Shown in pieces: positions 16,001-27,482 of a stretch of 33,692 bases of DNA. Within the stretch, counting starts at the first letter, position 1. Each line of letters opens with the position of its first letter. Under the pieces are notes generated by a model that was not told where the DNA came from, did no database searches, and saw only the letters and a list, made by a program, of their open reading frames with translations. The stretch spans positions 1-33,692 of the forward strand of contig VGYC01000068.1 in the NCBI GenBank assembly GCA_016873095.1, read 5' to 3'. The translations under genes were made by a program, and so were the position numbers. This DNA is from Planctomycetota bacterium (GTDB lineage Bacteria; Planctomycetota; Planctomycetia; Gemmatales; Gemmataceae).

Positions 16001-16763
16001 GCGGCACGATGCCGCGGTTCGCGACGCACGCTTCAGCCCCGATGGCCTGTGCGTCGTCACTGCCAGCGCCGACGGCACGGCACGCATCTGGGAAGCGGAC
16101 TCCGGCAAGCGTCTGGGCAGGCCGCTCCGCCACGATCTCGGCGTGACCCGGGCACTGTTCGCGCCGGACGGCAAACGCATCGTCACGACGAGCGAAGACC
16201 AGACCGCGCGTATATGGGACGCGGAGTCCGGCAAGCATCTGTTGAGTTTCGATCATGCCGGGATCATCCTGGATGCCGCCTTCGACGCCGAAGGCAAGCA
16301 ACTCATCACGTCGAGCGACGACAACACCGCGCGGGTTTGGGACGCGCACACCGGCGAACTCCTGGTCCCGCCGCTGAAGCACAAGGGAGCGGTACTGGGC
16401 ATTGCCTTCAGCCCGCACAAGGGCGTGGGCCGCTGGATCGTGACTGCCAGCAACGACAATACGGGGCGTGTGTGGGACGCCAGGACCGGCGAACCCCTGA
16501 CGCCGCCTCTCATCCATTCCGGCTTCGGCCGCATCACCGATTCGGCATTCCACCCCTCGGGCCAGTTCGTGGCCACCGCCAGCGCCGACGCAACCGTCCG
16601 CATCTGGGATCTGCGGCCGACGGAGCTATCCCTCGCCGACCTGGAACTGCGCGCCGCCATCTATTCCGGCAGCCGTATTGATGAGAAGACGCTCGGTCTG
16701 GTGCCGCTCGGCCCCGTTGCCCTCGAAGAGAAATGGCGCTCGCTGCGCGTCAAGTCGAAATGA
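13092..16763 (+). CDS. Transmembrane Ser/Thr protein kinase with C-terminal WD40 repeats
   Basis: 1223 residues. Residues 1-90 are a planctomycete-type leader (ELCRDQPELVEPLRKRI). The kinase domain spans about 95-375 with GRGGMGVVY (103-111), Lys125, HRDLKPGN (216-223), DFGLA (253-257) and APE (280-282), so it should be active. A short insertion lies between HRDLKPGN and DFG (about 228-247). One membrane helix (about 399-420) follows. After a helical stretch, about 16 WD40-type repeats run from near 505 to 1190, most ending in A-R-V/I/L-W-D, probably forming two beta-propellers on the far side of the membrane as a sensor or binding platform. It stands alone, convergent with the PKS-NRPS gene. 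The target is unknown. Confidence 0.95.
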   Translation: MATETHLKELLIRWEELRDQGKDVTPEELCRDQPELVEPLRKRIAALRSMDSMLETAQQQVGPGTAEHQSPAESDGDELSSAGQRAPAPAATVPGYEILNELGRGGMGVVYKARQISLNRLVALKMIRGERDTDPIHLDRFRAEAEAIARLQHPNIVTIHEIDTHEGRPYIAFELVEGGSLDDKLGGRPQPPRQAAELIEALAGAIHYAHERGIIHRDLKPGNVLFQVAHASVAAHADDIGGIPRGAMPKITDFGLARRMDSGPSRTRTGTILGTPCYMAPEQAAGKTGQRGRGVDIYALGAILYELLTGRPPLQGLTSIETIHLVRYTEPMWPRRLQPSVPRDLETICMKCLLKDPAKRYATAKELAVDLRRFLMGEPIAARSTPLWERGVKWVRRKPALATLLIGGVLAAAFLVATEIWFRAQLQSALQEARDEHAEAKNRLLRLHVASAANLQDAGNFFTSMIWLVEALKMEPREHDREAHRIRIAATLRSCPTLAQLWYHKQQVNYADFSPDGKRVVTAGADAMARLWDPVSGLPLEPALSHRGAVLFARFSPDGQWVVTTSTDKTARLWVARTRKQHGATLEHEGAVACAAFSPDSRWLATAGAGGMAIVWDVETTRARFAPLKHGDAVRDVDFSDDGRWLLTASAGTVHIWDAATGKPRLADPLRHPRSVCCARFQPSPDKDSTAEPAIATGCEDGGVRLWDAASGKPIWTTHHFGTVNAVVFSPNGQRLATGSADLTARVWDVKTGSQVTPTLNHASSVLGVAFSKDGARLATCGDDNTAQVWNSTSGWPLAPLLSHNSSVRRVAFGPEPSGRWLLTASEDHSARLYELPAADEMVPTIRHEAAVLFVGYGPGPGAALVTASADRTARVWDNQGQPVTPPLVHEKAVRDAGFSPDGQWTVTASDDSTARVWDARTGKAKFVLKHGGPVRRAEFAATGRRIVTASADSTAGVWDAERGSVVASLRHDAAVRDARFSPDGLCVVTASADGTARIWEADSGKRLGRPLRHDLGVTRALFAPDGKRIVTTSEDQTARIWDAESGKHLLSFDHAGIILDAAFDAEGKQLITSSDDNTARVWDAHTGELLVPPLKHKGAVLGIAFSPHKGVGRWIVTASNDNTGRVWDARTGEPLTPPLIHSGFGRITDSAFHPSGQFVATASADATVRIWDLRPTELSLADLELRAAIYSGSRIDEKTLGLVPLGPVALEEKWRSLRVKSK

Positions 16764-16855
16764 CAGGTGGCCGTGGTGGGCATGGCCAAGTTACCAAGAA
16801 GAGGGCGCACATCCCGGCCCCAATAAGATGGGACGACGAGTTGCCGGCCACATGG

Positions 16856-16874
16856 GGTCGGCGGTTGGCCGACC
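16856..16874. terminator. Candidate bidirectional terminator hairpin
   Basis: GGTCGGC (16856-16862) and GCCGACC (16868-16874) form a 7-bp GC stem around GGTTG, between two convergent genes (the kinase stop at 16763 and the PKS-NRPS stop at 16902). There is no T-run, so it is only a candidate. The neighbouring 12-mer GCGACTACAGGG is tandemly repeated (16883-16894 and 16898-16909) and forms the last codons of the PKS-NRPS gene. Confidence 0.45.
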
Positions 16875-16901
16875 ACTGCCGAGCGACTACAGGGAGTGCG
16901 A

Positions 16902-19900
16902 CTACAGGGGCACGCTCCGCGCCTCGGCTGCGGCGTTGGCTGCGGCGTTGGCCAGGCATTCGCGCAGGCGTTCGGCCAAGACGTGGACGTGCGGCTCCTG
17001 CACCATCGAGTGGTGCTGGCCGGGGACGAAGTAAACATCAACAGCGTCGGCAAGCTGGCCCCAGCCGCGGTCGTCCGGCATGGGGACGTGCACCGGCGCC
17101 TCCAGCGGACGGAACAGGGTGATCTTGCCCGGATAGTGGCGCACCGCGTAGGCGTTGCCCAGCTCGATGTGCGCGTGGAACAGCCGTTTCAGGTCGTCGA
17201 GCATGCGTTGCACCAGAGGCAGCGGCGTGCTGTCATCAACAACGCCAAGCTTCCTGGCGTGCTCCCAGAGATAGGGAAGCTGCTCGTCGGGACCGAGCTG
17301 AGCGAGTTCCTCCAGGGTGAAGTCCAGACCGTATTCCTGCCAGGTGAGATCGTCCTCGCCGACATAGGGCCGGTTGGCGTCGTTGTGAGGGATGGTCGTG
17401 TCGAAGAGGGTCAGCAGGCCGACTTCCTCGCCACGGGCCCTGAGTTGCTGGGCCATCTCCAGGGCGATGATGCCGCCCATGGACCAGCCGCCGATGTGAT
17501 ACGGTCCCTGCGGCTGCACGTCGCGCATGGCGGCGAGGTAGTCGGCGGCCATCTCCTCGACCGTCGCCGGCACCGGCTCGCCATGGAACCCGGCCGCGCG
17601 GATGCCATAGAGCGGGTGTCCGCCGCCCAGATGGCGCGACAGCGGCTGGTAGCAGGCGACGATGCCTCCCGGCGGATGCACGACGAACAGGGGCGGCTTC
17701 GTGCCGCGCGGCTGCAATGGCACGAGCAACTCCGGCGACGGTGACGCCGACGTGCCATTGACATGCTGGCCATTGCTCTGCTGGCCATTGCTCTCGTAGC
17801 CGCGCGACGCGGCTGGCAGTGCGTCCGCGCCAAAGACCTCGCTGATCCGGTCCGGACAGGTATCCGCGAGGTGCCGCATCAGCCCGGAGATGGTCGGCGC
17901 CTCGAACAGGGCAATCACGTAGATGTGTTCGCCCAGCTTCTCCTGCAGATGATTGATCATGTGCACGCCGAGGATGGAACTGCCGCCCAGCTCGAAGAAG
18001 TTGTCCTCGATGCCGACCTGCTCGACATGCAGCAACTCCGCCCAGAGTTCCGCAAGAAACTCTTCCACGGCGGTCCGCGGCGCGACATAAGCCTGTTCCA
18101 TGTTGGGCCGTTCCAGCACGGGCAGGGGGAGCGCCTTGCGGTCGATCTTTCCGGTCGGCGTGATCGGCAGTTCCTCCAGCGTGACATATGCCGAGGGCAA
18201 GGCGTAGGCCGGGAGCTTTTCCTTGAGATGCTTGCGGAGGACCTCGATGGTGGGTAGCTCGGCGCCGTCGCGCGGTACGAGATAGGCCACCAGCCGTTGC
18301 GAGCCGACGCCGTCGCCGTGCACCGCGACGGCCGCTTCGCGCACCTCGGGGATCGATACCAGCAGCGTCTCGATTTCTTCCACCTCGATGCGATAGCCGC
18401 TGACCTTCACCTGCTGATCGATGCGTCCGTAGTATTCGATGCTGCCGTCGGCCCGCCAGCGACAGCGATCGCCCGTGCGGTACATGCGGCCCTGGCCCGT
18501 GAAGTGATTGGGCACGAAGCGCTCCGCAGTCTTGTCTGGATCGTTGAGATAGCCCCGTGCCACGCCCACGCCGCCCATCCACAACTCGCCTGGGACGCCC
18601 AGGGGTGCTGGGTTGCGAAACTCGTCCAGAATGTAGGCCTGCATGTTGGCGATGGGCCAGCCGATGGGCACGCTGGAGCGCGTGTCGCCGAGCAAGCACT
18701 TCCACCAGGTGGCCTCGACGGTGGTCTCCGTCGGACCGTAGAGGTTGTACAGGTCCACCGGCAGGATCGCGAATAGCCTGTCGGGTAGATCGACCGGCAG
18801 TGCCTCGCCGCCGGAGCTGAGCCAGCGTAGCCAGCGGCATTCCGGAAAGCGTGGGTGGTCGATGAACAGCCGCAACATGCTTGGCACGCTCTCCACCACG
18901 GTGGCGCGTTCCTCGATCATGCATTCCAGCAAGCGCGACGGGTCGCGTTCCGTCCCGGGCTCGGGCAACACCAGCAGCGCCCCGGTCGCCAGCGGGATGA
19001 AGATCGAGCAGATACTGGCGTCAAAAAAGTAGGCGAGACTCAAGAGATAGCGATCTTCCGGGACAACGGGCAACTTCTCCTGCTGCCAGAGGATGGTGTT
19101 GCAGATGGAGCGGTGATCGACCATCACTCCCTTCGGCCGACCCGTGGTGCCGGATGTGAAGATGACGTAGGCAAGGTTATCGGGCCCCACCTCGGCAGCC
19201 AGTTCCGGCCCGAAGCTGTAGCGGCCGTCCGCAGCATGAGGTTGATGCTCCACGCCGATGACGTCGCTGCCCGTTTCCGGCAATCGATTCTCCAGGTGCC
19301 TCTGCGTGAGGACGACCGGCGACAGGACCTCGTCCAGGATTGCTTTGAGCTTGTCGCGCGGGCTGGCCGGATCCAGAGGCACGTAGGCACCGCCGGCCTT
19401 CAACACGGCGAGGATGGCAACGATCATTTCCGGCGAGCGCTCGAAGAGCAGTGCCACGCACACTTCCGGCTTCACGCCCAGGGCGACAAGGCGATGAGCC
19501 AGATTGTTGGCCCAGCCGTCCAGGTCGGCGTAGGTCATGGTCCGGCCGCGAAAAGTCAATGCCACCGCATCCGGCGTCGCGCGAGCGCGTTGCTCGAACA
19601 GGTGATGCAGGCACAGGTCCTGCGGATAGTCGCGATAGGTCTGGTTCCAGTCGTAAACGACGAGTCGCCGTTCTGCTGGCGTGATCATCGGCAACTCGAG
19701 AACCGGCCGATCCGGATGTGCCAGCATCGCCTGGAGCAGGTTCAGGAAATGCTCGACCAGCCGAGAAACAGTCTCCTGGTCGAACAATTCCGCGTCGTAG
19801 CGGACGATGCCCTCGACGGTGTCCTCGCCCTCTTCCAGGACCATCTCCAGGTCGTACTGGACGGTATGCTGTTCGACGTTGCAAGTCTCCAGGCGCAGGC

Positions 19901-22900
19901 CATCGACAACGCGGCTGCCGTCCTGCTGGGAGAGCAGTTGCTGCCAGACGCCGCGCTGCATCGACAGGTGCGAGCGTTCGAGCGCGAACAGCACCTGGAC
20001 CAGCGGCGACTGCCCGGTTTGCCGCGGAACGGTCAGCTTCTCGATGAGCAGCGGGAATGGATAATCCTGATGCGACAGGGCATCGAGGATCGTCTGCCAC
20101 GATTGACGGATGAAGTCGCGCGTCGTCGGATTGCTCGCCAGCCTGGCGCGTAGCGGGATGAGATTCATGAAATAGCCGATGACGTTCGCGAACTCCGGCC
20201 GGCTGCGTCCGGTCACTGGTGACCCGACGAGGCAGTCTTTCTGCCCGCTGTAGCGACCGAGCAAGATCTGAAACGCTCCCAGCAGAACGGTGAACAGCGT
20301 TACTTCCTCGCGTGCAGCAAGCGCCTTCAAGCGTCGCGTCAAATCGGCGTCGAGGCGGCACAGCACCTGCTCGCCGCGATGGGCGCTGCGTGCCGGCCTC
20401 GAGCGATCGGTCGGCAATTCCAGAACGGTCGGCACGCCGGCAAGCTGTGCCTGCCAGTACGCGCGCAAGCGGTCCCCTTCCGGGCCCGCCAGCATGTTTG
20501 CCTGCCAGGCGACGAAGTCGCGGTACGAAGCCTTTGCCGGCAGCACCGCCTCTTTGCCCGCCAGCGCCGCGGCATACAGCAGCCGCATTTCTTCCAGTCC
20601 CACGACCAGCGACCAGAAATCGCCAACGATGTGATGCAACGTTCCCAGGAAGACGTGGTCCTCCGGGCCGCGCGTGAACAGGAACGCCCGGAACGGCGGG
20701 CCATGCTCGAGATCGAAGGGCCGATGCGCTTCCGCGCTGAGCCGTTCCTGCAATTGCTCCTCGCTCCACGCCGTGGCATCGACGACCTCGAAGTGCACCT
20801 TGGCGTCGTCGTGCACGCGCTGCACCAGTTCGCCGCGTTCCGCTGCGAAGGTGGATCGAAGCGCCGGATGCCGATCCAGCACTGTTTGAAGCACGCCGCG
20901 AAACACGTCGAGGTCGATGGTCGAGCGGAAGCGCAGCGGCAGGCTGATGTTCTGCACAGCGCTGTCGCGGTCCATCTGCTGCATGACCCACAAGCCGCGC
21001 TGCCCGTGGCTGAGCGGGAAAACGATGTCGGAACCCACGTCAGCCGCGATGTCCGCCGGCCCTTCGCCGGCCTCTGTCTTCGCCCACTGGCTCGCCACCA
21101 GCTCAGCCAGACGGTTCAAGGTCGGGCTGCGCATCAGCTCAACGATGGGCAGCGTGACGCGTAGCTCCTCCTCGATCCAGTTGCGTAGCTCGACGGCCAT
21201 GAGAGAATCGACGCCAAGTTGCACCAACGACTTCTCGGCATCGAGACGGGCACTCGAATCGCCGAGGATGCGTGCGACCTTGTCGCGCAGCAGCGTACCG
21301 ATGACGCCGTGGCGCTCCTCCGCTGCGGCGGCTTGCACGGCCTCGCGCGGCGCTAGCGGGCCGTCACTCCCGGTCGAACCTGCGCGATTCTTGAGCAGGT
21401 GCCCGAAGCGCGGCGACAGGCGGCCCGTCACGCCCAGACCCCGCCAGCGCGACCAGTCGACGCGCATGACGCTGACTTGAGTGAGTTGCCTGTGTAGCGC
21501 CCGCTCCAGGAGCGACAACGCCTGGCCGACCGAAAAGCTGAGCACGCCCTGGCGCTCCAGCCGTTCGCCCAGTTGCGGCCGCTGTGCCAGGTAGCCGACC
21601 TCGCCGAGGTAACCCCAGTTCACGGACAAGGCCGGCAGGCCAAGGGCGCGACGATGATGCGCCAGCGCATCGAGGAACAGATTGGCCGCAGCGTAGTTGC
21701 CCTGCCCGGCGTGCCCGAAGACACTCGACAGCGATGAAAACAGCACGAAGAAATCGAGTGGTCGATTCTGCGTCTGCCGGTGCAGGTTCCACGATCCTTG
21801 CATCTTCGGCGCCAGCACGCGCTTCATCAGGTCGTCGTCCAGCTTGAGCAGCAGCGAATCTTCCAGCACCATCGCCGAATGGAAGATGCCGCGCAGCGGC
21901 GGCAGCTCACGATCGATCTCGGCGAGCAAGGTCGCGACATCCGTCTCCCTGCTGATGTCGGTTCTCTTGACGACGATGTGTGCGCCTTTCGCGGCCAGGT
22001 CATCGAGGACCTTCTGCGTGGCCTCATCAGCGACACCGCGCCGGCCGACAAGAACCAGATGACGGGCGCCACGCTCGACAAGCCACTGAGCAACCGCCAG
22101 ACCGAAGCCGCCCAGACCGCCGGTGACCAGATAACTGGCATCGTCGCGCAGCGTCAGTGGTTCATCCTCAGCGGGCACAACCGCAGCCGGCATCTCGCGC
22201 ATCGACACGACGATCTTGCCCACGTGCCTGGCATGCTGCATGCACCGGAAGGCGTTGACCGCGTCGCCGACGGGGAACACTTGCTGCGGCAACGGCGACA
22301 GCGTGCCGTCGTCGAACTGTCTCGCCAGGTCGCGAAGCATCTTGCCCAGGAACGCTGGACGGTCGCGCATGACACGGTCGAGATCGATGGCGAAGAAGGA
22401 GAGGTTATTGCGAAACGGCTTCAAGCCGAGGCGGGCATTCTGATAAATGTCGCGCTTGCCGACTTCAAGGAAACGGCCATAGTCGTCCAGGACCTCGACG
22501 CTGCGCACCAGCGCTTCACCGGCCAGTGAGTTGAGGACGATATTCACGCCGCGCCCGCCAGTGACCGCCAGAACTTCGTCAGCGAAGGCCAGCGACCGCG
22601 AATCGAACGCATGGACGATGCCCATATCGTTCAGGAAAGCACGCTTCTCCTGGGTGCCCGCCGTGGCGAGAATCTCCGCTCCCGCCTTGCGGGCAAGCTG
22701 GACGGCTGCGAGCCCGAGGCCGCCGCTGGCAGAGTGAATCAGCACGCGCTCGCCGGCTTCGATGCGGGCCAGATGCTCCAGCGCATAGGCCGCCGTCAGG
22801 AAGACGATTGGAACGGCGGCGGCTTCCTCGAATGTCAACCGAGCCGGCTTGCGGGCCACCAGGTCGGCTCGCGTCGTCACGTGGCTTGCAAAGGCGAACG

Positions 22901-25900
22901 GCGCAACGGCCATTACCTCGTCGCCCAGTTGAAAGTCCTGTACCCCGGCGCCGACTGCCGTCACACGGCCGCTGCACTCCGCGCCCAGGGGAACCGGTCC
23001 CGGCTGCATGCCCGGGTAGAGACCCAACGCCTTCATCACATCGCTGAAGTTCAAGCCGGCGGCCACCACCTCGATCTGAACTTCGCCCTCGGCCGGCGGC
23101 AGACACCGGATGGCTTGAAGCCGCATGCTGTCGAGCGTCCCGGGACGCGGCGTGGTCAGGCGATACGCCGCCGCGGTCGTGTCGACCTTGCCTGGTTCAC
23201 GCGCAGCGACAAAGCGATGGACATAACGATCTCCGCCACGCCAGGCCACTTCATCCTCATTGTCGTTTAGCGCAATCTCGTCGAGCAGCTCAAGGTCATC
23301 CGTCTCGGGATCCAGGTCGATAAGCTTGCAGCGCAGTCGCGGATACTCGTTCGTGATGACGCGGCCGAGGCCGACGACGGGGCTTTGTGCGACGGCAACG
23401 GCGTCCTGGGCGGCGACCGCCTGAACTCCGCGCGTCACCAGAAACAGCGGAGCAGAAAGTCCCTCGCTTGCCCGGTCCCAAGAATGGACGAGATGGAGAA
23501 CGCTGAGCAATCCAGGCACCTGGGCGTCTTCCAGATCGTCAACCGACAAGTCCTTGGCCGCAGGGGCGTCGAGATTCCAGAGATGCACGATGCCGCCGGA
23601 CACCGGCTCCGGCAACTCGCGAAGCAAGCGGTCCATGTCGTTCGCGCTGCCGGGATCGACATGGAAGCAGTTTTCACCTTCACGAAAGAACCGAGTGCCG
23701 GCCATGACGGTTGTACAGCGCTGTCCCTGGCGGCGAAACCGGGTGGCCAGTTCGTCTCCCTTGCCGGTTCGATCGGCAAAGATCAACCAGTGAGCGGGCT
23801 CGTGAGCCAGATCTCCGTTAGTTGAGCCGTTAGTTGTGCCGTTGGTTGCGGGCGGCTCGCGGCGCGGCGACAACTCCCACTGGTAGGCATGGAGTAGATC
23901 ATTCAGCGCCTCCTCCGCGCTGTGGCCGGCGACGCAGTGGCTACGCAGACCGCGAACCTCGATGATCCGGTGGCCGGTCTCGTCGTAGACGTCGATCTCG
24001 ACCGTGGTCCAGCGCGGCGTCTTCTCGATCTGCCGGGCATGACACCAGAGCTTGCCACCTGGCCGACGGTGAAAGCGAATCCGCTCGATTTCAGTCGGCA
24101 GGTAGAGTGCGGTCCCCAGTTCGCCGGACGATGGATCGGCACAGATAGCAACCTGGAAACAGGAGTCCAGCAAGGCCGGATGGAACAGGTAATCGCCGAC
24201 GTCGCCGGCCACAGGTTCCGGCAGGCGAACGTCGCCGATGGCCTCGCAATTGCCGCGATAGACGTGTTCGATTCCCTGGAACGCTGGGCCGTAGTCCAGG
24301 CCAATTCTGTGCGAGTAAGCAAAGCAATCGGCCCCGCTGACCCGTTTCGGGCAGCGTGCGATAATCGCCTGGGCGTCGAAGTGAGTCGGCGACTCGACGG
24401 CCGTTCCAGCGCGAAGGTGCGCCCGGCAGTGCAGGGTCCAATCCGTGTCATCCTCGGCGCCGCGACCGTGGGTCTGCACGAAGCCACTCTCAGGTTGATA
24501 GGTCGTCTGAATGCGCACGGGCTTGTCGGCCGCGATGAAGCACGGATTGGTCAGCTTCACGTCCTCTAGCTGAATGCCGGCTTCCGGCAACGATTCGCGG
24601 GCCACGGCGAACGCCATTTCCAGAAACGCCGTCGCCGGAACGATGATGGATCGCTGCACACGGTGATCGGCCAGGTAGGGCAAGAGGCGGATGTCGAGGC
24701 GAGCCTCCCAGGTCGGGCGCGGCTCGGGCAACAGCATTCCGAGCAGCGGATGAACCGGCGCAGTTAGCCGCGACCACCGCGATTCCGAAGATTCGTGCCA
24801 GCAGCGTTCGCGCTGCCAAGGGTACGTGGGCAGACTGACAAACTGGCCGCGCTCGGAAAACACTCCCGACCAGTTGATCGAATAGCCGATGCCATGGAGT
24901 AGCCCCAGGGCACGCAGCATCGTGTCGCGTTCGTCCTCCTTGCGGCGAAGCGAGGCAACGACCTTGACCTTGCGACCGCGCTGCTGGTAGCACTCGGCAA
25001 TTGCTGCAGCCAGCACCGGATGTGGACCGAGTTCCAGTGCGGTATCGCAACCGAGTTCGACCAGACGATCGACGCCATCGGCAAAGCGCACGCCCTGGCG
25101 CACATTGTGCCACCAGTATTCCGGGCTCAGTTCCGGGCCGGCAAGTTGCTTGCCTTGCACCGTGGAGACAAAAGGCAGCGTGGCCGGTTGCGGTCGAATT
25201 CCCGCCAGCGCCGCCAGCAGATCCGCCTGTACCGGGTCCATGTGCGCGCTGTGAAATGCGTACTGCACCTGAAGCTGGCGATGGAAAATGCCTCGCTCTT
25301 GCAACTGTCGTGCGATCTCGGCAAGCGGCGCCGGGTCACCGGATATGGTGACGGAACTCGGCGAGTTGACGGCGGCCAGGGCGGCCGCGTCGCCGTGGGG
25401 TGCGAGCAATCGTTCCGCCTCTTCGCGCGTCAGCGCGGCAGCGAGCATGTGTCCGTGAGCGCTCGCCCGATCCATGCAGCGGCCGCGATGAAAGATGATG
25501 CGCGTTGCATCCTCCAGCGTAAAAATACCGGCCAGATGAGCCGCGGCAATCTCACCCACGCTATGACCGATCACCGCGTCCGGTGTCACTCCCCAGCTGC
25601 GCCACAATTCGGCGAGGGCCACTTGCAGCGCAAAAATCGCCGGTTGCGAGATGGCGGTCTGGTTCAGCCGCGATTCGCCCTCGGCACGCGTCAGTTCCTC
25701 GAGCAGGGACCAGTCGCCAAGGCCGCGAACGATGCAGTCGCACCGCTCAATCACAGCACGAAAGACCGCTTCCTGATCGAGCAGTTGCCGGCCCATCGCC
25801 CACCATTGCGGTCCCTGGCCGCAACAGATGAACGCCAACTTCGGCTTCTTTGCGACCGTGAGCCGATCGCTCACAAGGTTGGGGGAGGCGCTGCCGGCCA

Positions 25901-27482
25901 AGAACTCGTCCAGCCGCTGGCTCAGGTCGTCCTTGGAACCAGCGATGACCGTGAGCCGATGGTCTTGATGCGTTCGCCGCAAGGCAGCATGGGAGGCGAT
26001 ATCGTAAAGTGAGATTTCCTGCGGGCTGCCGGCAACGAAGTCGCGCAACTCGCTGGCGGCGGCCCTGAGCGCATCGGCATTGCGAGCGGAAAGCACGACC
26101 GGTTGGCTCAGCGAAGGCGTGACCGCGGATTTCACGACCGCCGGGGCGGGGGGCGATTGCAGGATCGTGTGCGCATTGGTCCCGCCGAAGCCAAACGAGT
26201 TGACGCCGGCAAGGAGATCGCCAGTCGCGCTGAGCGACTGGTTGGTTGTAGGAACCCGCAGCTTCAAGCCGGCAAAATCGATGTCCGGATTGGGCCGCTC
26301 AAAGTGCAAGTTGCCAGGCAGGACGCGATGATGCAGAGCCAGTGCCGTCTTGATGAGGCCGGCAATGCCGGCGCCCGCTTCGAGATGGCCGATGTTTGTC
26401 TTGACGGAACCCAGCAGGCACGGACGATCTGCCGGTCGGCCGGGGGCAATGACGTTGCCGAGCGCCCGCGCCTCGATGGGGTCGCCGACCGGCGTGCCGG
26501 TGCCGTGCGCTTCGACAAAGTCCAAGCCCGCGGGCTGAATGCCAGCGCTGTCACACGCCTGGCGGACCAGCGCCTCCTGAGCTTCCTGGCTGGGGACAGT
26601 CATGCCATTTGTCCGGCCGTCCTGATTGACAGCCGTGCCGCGGATCACGGCATAGACGCGATCGCCATCGGCCAGGGCCCTGGAAAGCGGCTTGAGGACG
26701 ACCATGCCCGCGCCCTCGCTGCGGACGAAGCCGGCACCGGCTGCGTCGAATGCCTTGCACCGTCCGTGTGGCGACAGCATGCCCAGGCGGCTGAAGCCGA
26801 CGTACCAATCCGGCATGAGCAGAAGATTGACGCCGCCAGCAAGGGCCAGCGGGCACTTTTCCACCCAGATACTCTGGCAGGCGAGATGGACCGCGACCAG
26901 CGCGGAGGAACAGGCGGTGTCAACGGATGCGCTCGGGCCCCGGAAATCAAGGCAGTAAGCAATGCGATTGGCGGCGATACTCAGCGAACTACCCGTATTG
27001 GTGTGCACATCGATGACACCGCGATCGCGAAACGATGTCTGGGCCACCGAGTAGTCCCAGCTCGATATGCCAACGTAAACCGCGGTGCGGCTACGAGCCA
27101 GCTTGTCCTGTACCTGGCCCGCGTCTTCGAGCGCCTCCCAGGCCGTTTCAAGCAGCAACCGCTGTTGCGGATCCATCCAGGCAGCTTCGCGCGGCGAGAT
27201 GCCAAAGAAATGTGGATCGAACTGATCAATGCTGGCGAGAAAGCCCCCCCAGCGCGTGGAACTCTTGCCGGGTTTGCCGCTTTCATCGTCAAAGAAAGTG
27301 CGCGCATTCCAGCGTTCCGCCGGGACCTCGGTGATGGCGTCCACGCCGGAATTGAGGAGTCTCCAGAACTTGTCAGGGCTATCAGCGCCGCCAGGAAAAC
27401 GGCAGCCGATGCCAATGATGGCGATGGGCTCGCGTGAGCCGGCGAGGGGCGCTCCCTCCGGCCAATGGGGAATGGAGTTCAC
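16902..27482 (-). CDS. Hybrid PKS-NRPS megasynthase (KS-AT-DH-ER-KR-ACP-C-A-PCP-TE)
   Basis: About 3526 residues from GTG 27482, which has AAGGAG 8 bases upstream; TTG 27515 would add 11 residues. Domains in order: KS 18-444 (Cys191 in DTACSSA, His326, His366); AT 549-850 (Ser641 in GHSVGE; YAFH at 741-744, suggesting malonyl-CoA); DH 911-1190 (His940, Asp1106; the motif Gly is Arg944); ER 1444-1760 (SASGGLGL); KR 1780-2035 (TGGLGGFG; Tyr1930, Asn1934); ACP (Ser2093 in [10 protein letters not shown]); C 2155-2600 (HHIVGDF); A 2620-3117 ([32 protein letters not shown]); PCP (Ser3169); TE 3260-3515 (Ser3334 in GWSMGG, Asp3361, HH 3490-3491). One fully reducing PKS module extends a chain with a C2 unit, one NRPS module adds an amino acid, and the TE releases it. 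No loading module or methyltransferase is present. Confidence 0.95.
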   Translation of the reverse strand: MNSIPHWPEGAPLAGSREPIAIIGIGCRFPGGADSPDKFWRLLNSGVDAITEVPAERWNARTFFDDESGKPGKSSTRWGGFLASIDQFDPHFFGISPREAAWMDPQQRLLLETAWEALEDAGQVQDKLARSRTAVYVGISSWDYSVAQTSFRDRGVIDVHTNTGSSLSIAANRIAYCLDFRGPSASVDTACSSALVAVHLACQSIWVEKCPLALAGGVNLLLMPDWYVGFSRLGMLSPHGRCKAFDAAGAGFVRSEGAGMVVLKPLSRALADGDRVYAVIRGTAVNQDGRTNGMTVPSQEAQEALVRQACDSAGIQPAGLDFVEAHGTGTPVGDPIEARALGNVIAPGRPADRPCLLGSVKTNIGHLEAGAGIAGLIKTALALHHRVLPGNLHFERPNPDIDFAGLKLRVPTTNQSLSATGDLLAGVNSFGFGGTNAHTILQSPPAPAVVKSAVTPSLSQPVVLSARNADALRAAASELRDFVAGSPQEISLYDIASHAALRRTHQDHRLTVIAGSKDDLSQRLDEFLAGSASPNLVSDRLTVAKKPKLAFICCGQGPQWWAMGRQLLDQEAVFRAVIERCDCIVRGLGDWSLLEELTRAEGESRLNQTAISQPAIFALQVALAELWRSWGVTPDAVIGHSVGEIAAAHLAGIFTLEDATRIIFHRGRCMDRASAHGHMLAAALTREEAERLLAPHGDAAALAAVNSPSSVTISGDPAPLAEIARQLQERGIFHRQLQVQYAFHSAHMDPVQADLLAALAGIRPQPATLPFVSTVQGKQLAGPELSPEYWWHNVRQGVRFADGVDRLVELGCDTALELGPHPVLAAAIAECYQQRGRKVKVVASLRRKEDERDTMLRALGLLHGIGYSINWSGVFSERGQFVSLPTYPWQRERCWHESSESRWSRLTAPVHPLLGMLLPEPRPTWEARLDIRLLPYLADHRVQRSIIVPATAFLEMAFAVARESLPEAGIQLEDVKLTNPCFIAADKPVRIQTTYQPESGFVQTHGRGAEDDTDWTLHCRAHLRAGTAVESPTHFDAQAIIARCPKRVSGADCFAYSHRIGLDYGPAFQGIEHVYRGNCEAIGDVRLPEPVAGDVGDYLFHPALLDSCFQVAICADPSSGELGTALYLPTEIERIRFHRRPGGKLWCHARQIEKTPRWTTVEIDVYDETGHRIIEVRGLRSHCVAGHSAEEALNDLLHAYQWELSPRREPPATNGTTNGSTNGDLAHEPAHWLIFADRTGKGDELATRFRRQGQRCTTVMAGTRFFREGENCFHVDPGSANDMDRLLRELPEPVSGGIVHLWNLDAPAAKDLSVDDLEDAQVPGLLSVLHLVHSWDRASEGLSAPLFLVTRGVQAVAAQDAVAVAQSPVVGLGRVITNEYPRLRCKLIDLDPETDDLELLDEIALNDNEDEVAWRGGDRYVHRFVAAREPGKVDTTAAAYRLTTPRPGTLDSMRLQAIRCLPPAEGEVQIEVVAAGLNFSDVMKALGLYPGMQPGPVPLGAECSGRVTAVGAGVQDFQLGDEVMAVAPFAFASHVTTRADLVARKPARLTFEEAAAVPIVFLTAAYALEHLARIEAGERVLIHSASGGLGLAAVQLARKAGAEILATAGTQEKRAFLNDMGIVHAFDSRSLAFADEVLAVTGGRGVNIVLNSLAGEALVRSVEVLDDYGRFLEVGKRDIYQNARLGLKPFRNNLSFFAIDLDRVMRDRPAFLGKMLRDLARQFDDGTLSPLPQQVFPVGDAVNAFRCMQHARHVGKIVVSMREMPAAVVPAEDEPLTLRDDASYLVTGGLGGFGLAVAQWLVERGARHLVLVGRRGVADEATQKVLDDLAAKGAHIVVKRTDISRETDVATLLAEIDRELPPLRGIFHSAMVLEDSLLLKLDDDLMKRVLAPKMQGSWNLHRQTQNRPLDFFVLFSSLSSVFGHAGQGNYAAANLFLDALAHHRRALGLPALSVNWGYLGEVGYLAQRPQLGERLERQGVLSFSVGQALSLLERALHRQLTQVSVMRVDWSRWRGLGVTGRLSPRFGHLLKNRAGSTGSDGPLAPREAVQAAAAEERHGVIGTLLRDKVARILGDSSARLDAEKSLVQLGVDSLMAVELRNWIEEELRVTLPIVELMRSPTLNRLAELVASQWAKTEAGEGPADIAADVGSDIVFPLSHGQRGLWVMQQMDRDSAVQNISLPLRFRSTIDLDVFRGVLQTVLDRHPALRSTFAAERGELVQRVHDDAKVHFEVVDATAWSEEQLQERLSAEAHRPFDLEHGPPFRAFLFTRGPEDHVFLGTLHHIVGDFWSLVVGLEEMRLLYAAALAGKEAVLPAKASYRDFVAWQANMLAGPEGDRLRAYWQAQLAGVPTVLELPTDRSRPARSAHRGEQVLCRLDADLTRRLKALAAREEVTLFTVLLGAFQILLGRYSGQKDCLVGSPVTGRSRPEFANVIGYFMNLIPLRARLASNPTTRDFIRQSWQTILDALSHQDYPFPLLIEKLTVPRQTGQSPLVQVLFALERSHLSMQRGVWQQLLSQQDGSRVVDGLRLETCNVEQHTVQYDLEMVLEEGEDTVEGIVRYDAELFDQETVSRLVEHFLNLLQAMLAHPDRPVLELPMITPAERRLVVYDWNQTYRDYPQDLCLHHLFEQRARATPDAVALTFRGRTMTYADLDGWANNLAHRLVALGVKPEVCVALLFERSPEMIVAILAVLKAGGAYVPLDPASPRDKLKAILDEVLSPVVLTQRHLENRLPETGSDVIGVEHQPHAADGRYSFGPELAAEVGPDNLAYVIFTSGTTGRPKGVMVDHRSICNTILWQQEKLPVVPEDRYLLSLAYFFDASICSIFIPLATGALLVLPEPGTERDPSRLLECMIEERATVVESVPSMLRLFIDHPRFPECRWLRWLSSGGEALPVDLPDRLFAILPVDLYNLYGPTETTVEATWWKCLLGDTRSSVPIGWPIANMQAYILDEFRNPAPLGVPGELWMGGVGVARGYLNDPDKTAERFVPNHFTGQGRMYRTGDRCRWRADGSIEYYGRIDQQVKVSGYRIEVEEIETLLVSIPEVREAAVAVHGDGVGSQRLVAYLVPRDGAELPTIEVLRKHLKEKLPAYALPSAYVTLEELPITPTGKIDRKALPLPVLERPNMEQAYVAPRTAVEEFLAELWAELLHVEQVGIEDNFFELGGSSILGVHMINHLQEKLGEHIYVIALFEAPTISGLMRHLADTCPDRISEVFGADALPAASRGYESNGQQSNGQHVNGTSASPSPELLVPLQPRGTKPPLFVVHPPGGIVACYQPLSRHLGGGHPLYGIRAAGFHGEPVPATVEEMAADYLAAMRDVQPQGPYHIGGWSMGGIIALEMAQQLRARGEEVGLLTLFDTTIPHNDANRPYVGEDDLTWQEYGLDFTLEELAQLGPDEQLPYLWEHARKLGVVDDSTPLPLVQRMLDDLKRLFHAHIELGNAYAVRHYPGKITLFRPLEAPVHVPMPDDRGWGQLADAVDVYFVPGQHHSMVQEPHVHVLAERLRECLANAAANAAAEARSVPL

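Noticed and set aside
14600-16630. Repeats of about 120 bp as a possible CRISPR or satellite array
   Set aside because: The periodicity follows in-frame WD40 codons (W-D, D-G, T-A-S blocks) with diverged third positions, so it is protein repeat structure.
17236-20991. Long minus-strand frames (562 and 604 codons) overlapping the PKS-NRPS gene
   Set aside because: They are alternative-frame readings of the C-A-PCP-TE region, rich in Arg, Gly and Ala, without domain motifs; the main frame is unbroken through all ten domains.
18855-27437. Several plus-strand frames of 200-444 codons under the PKS-NRPS gene
   Set aside because: All lie antisense to conserved domain motifs and show no family features or start signals.
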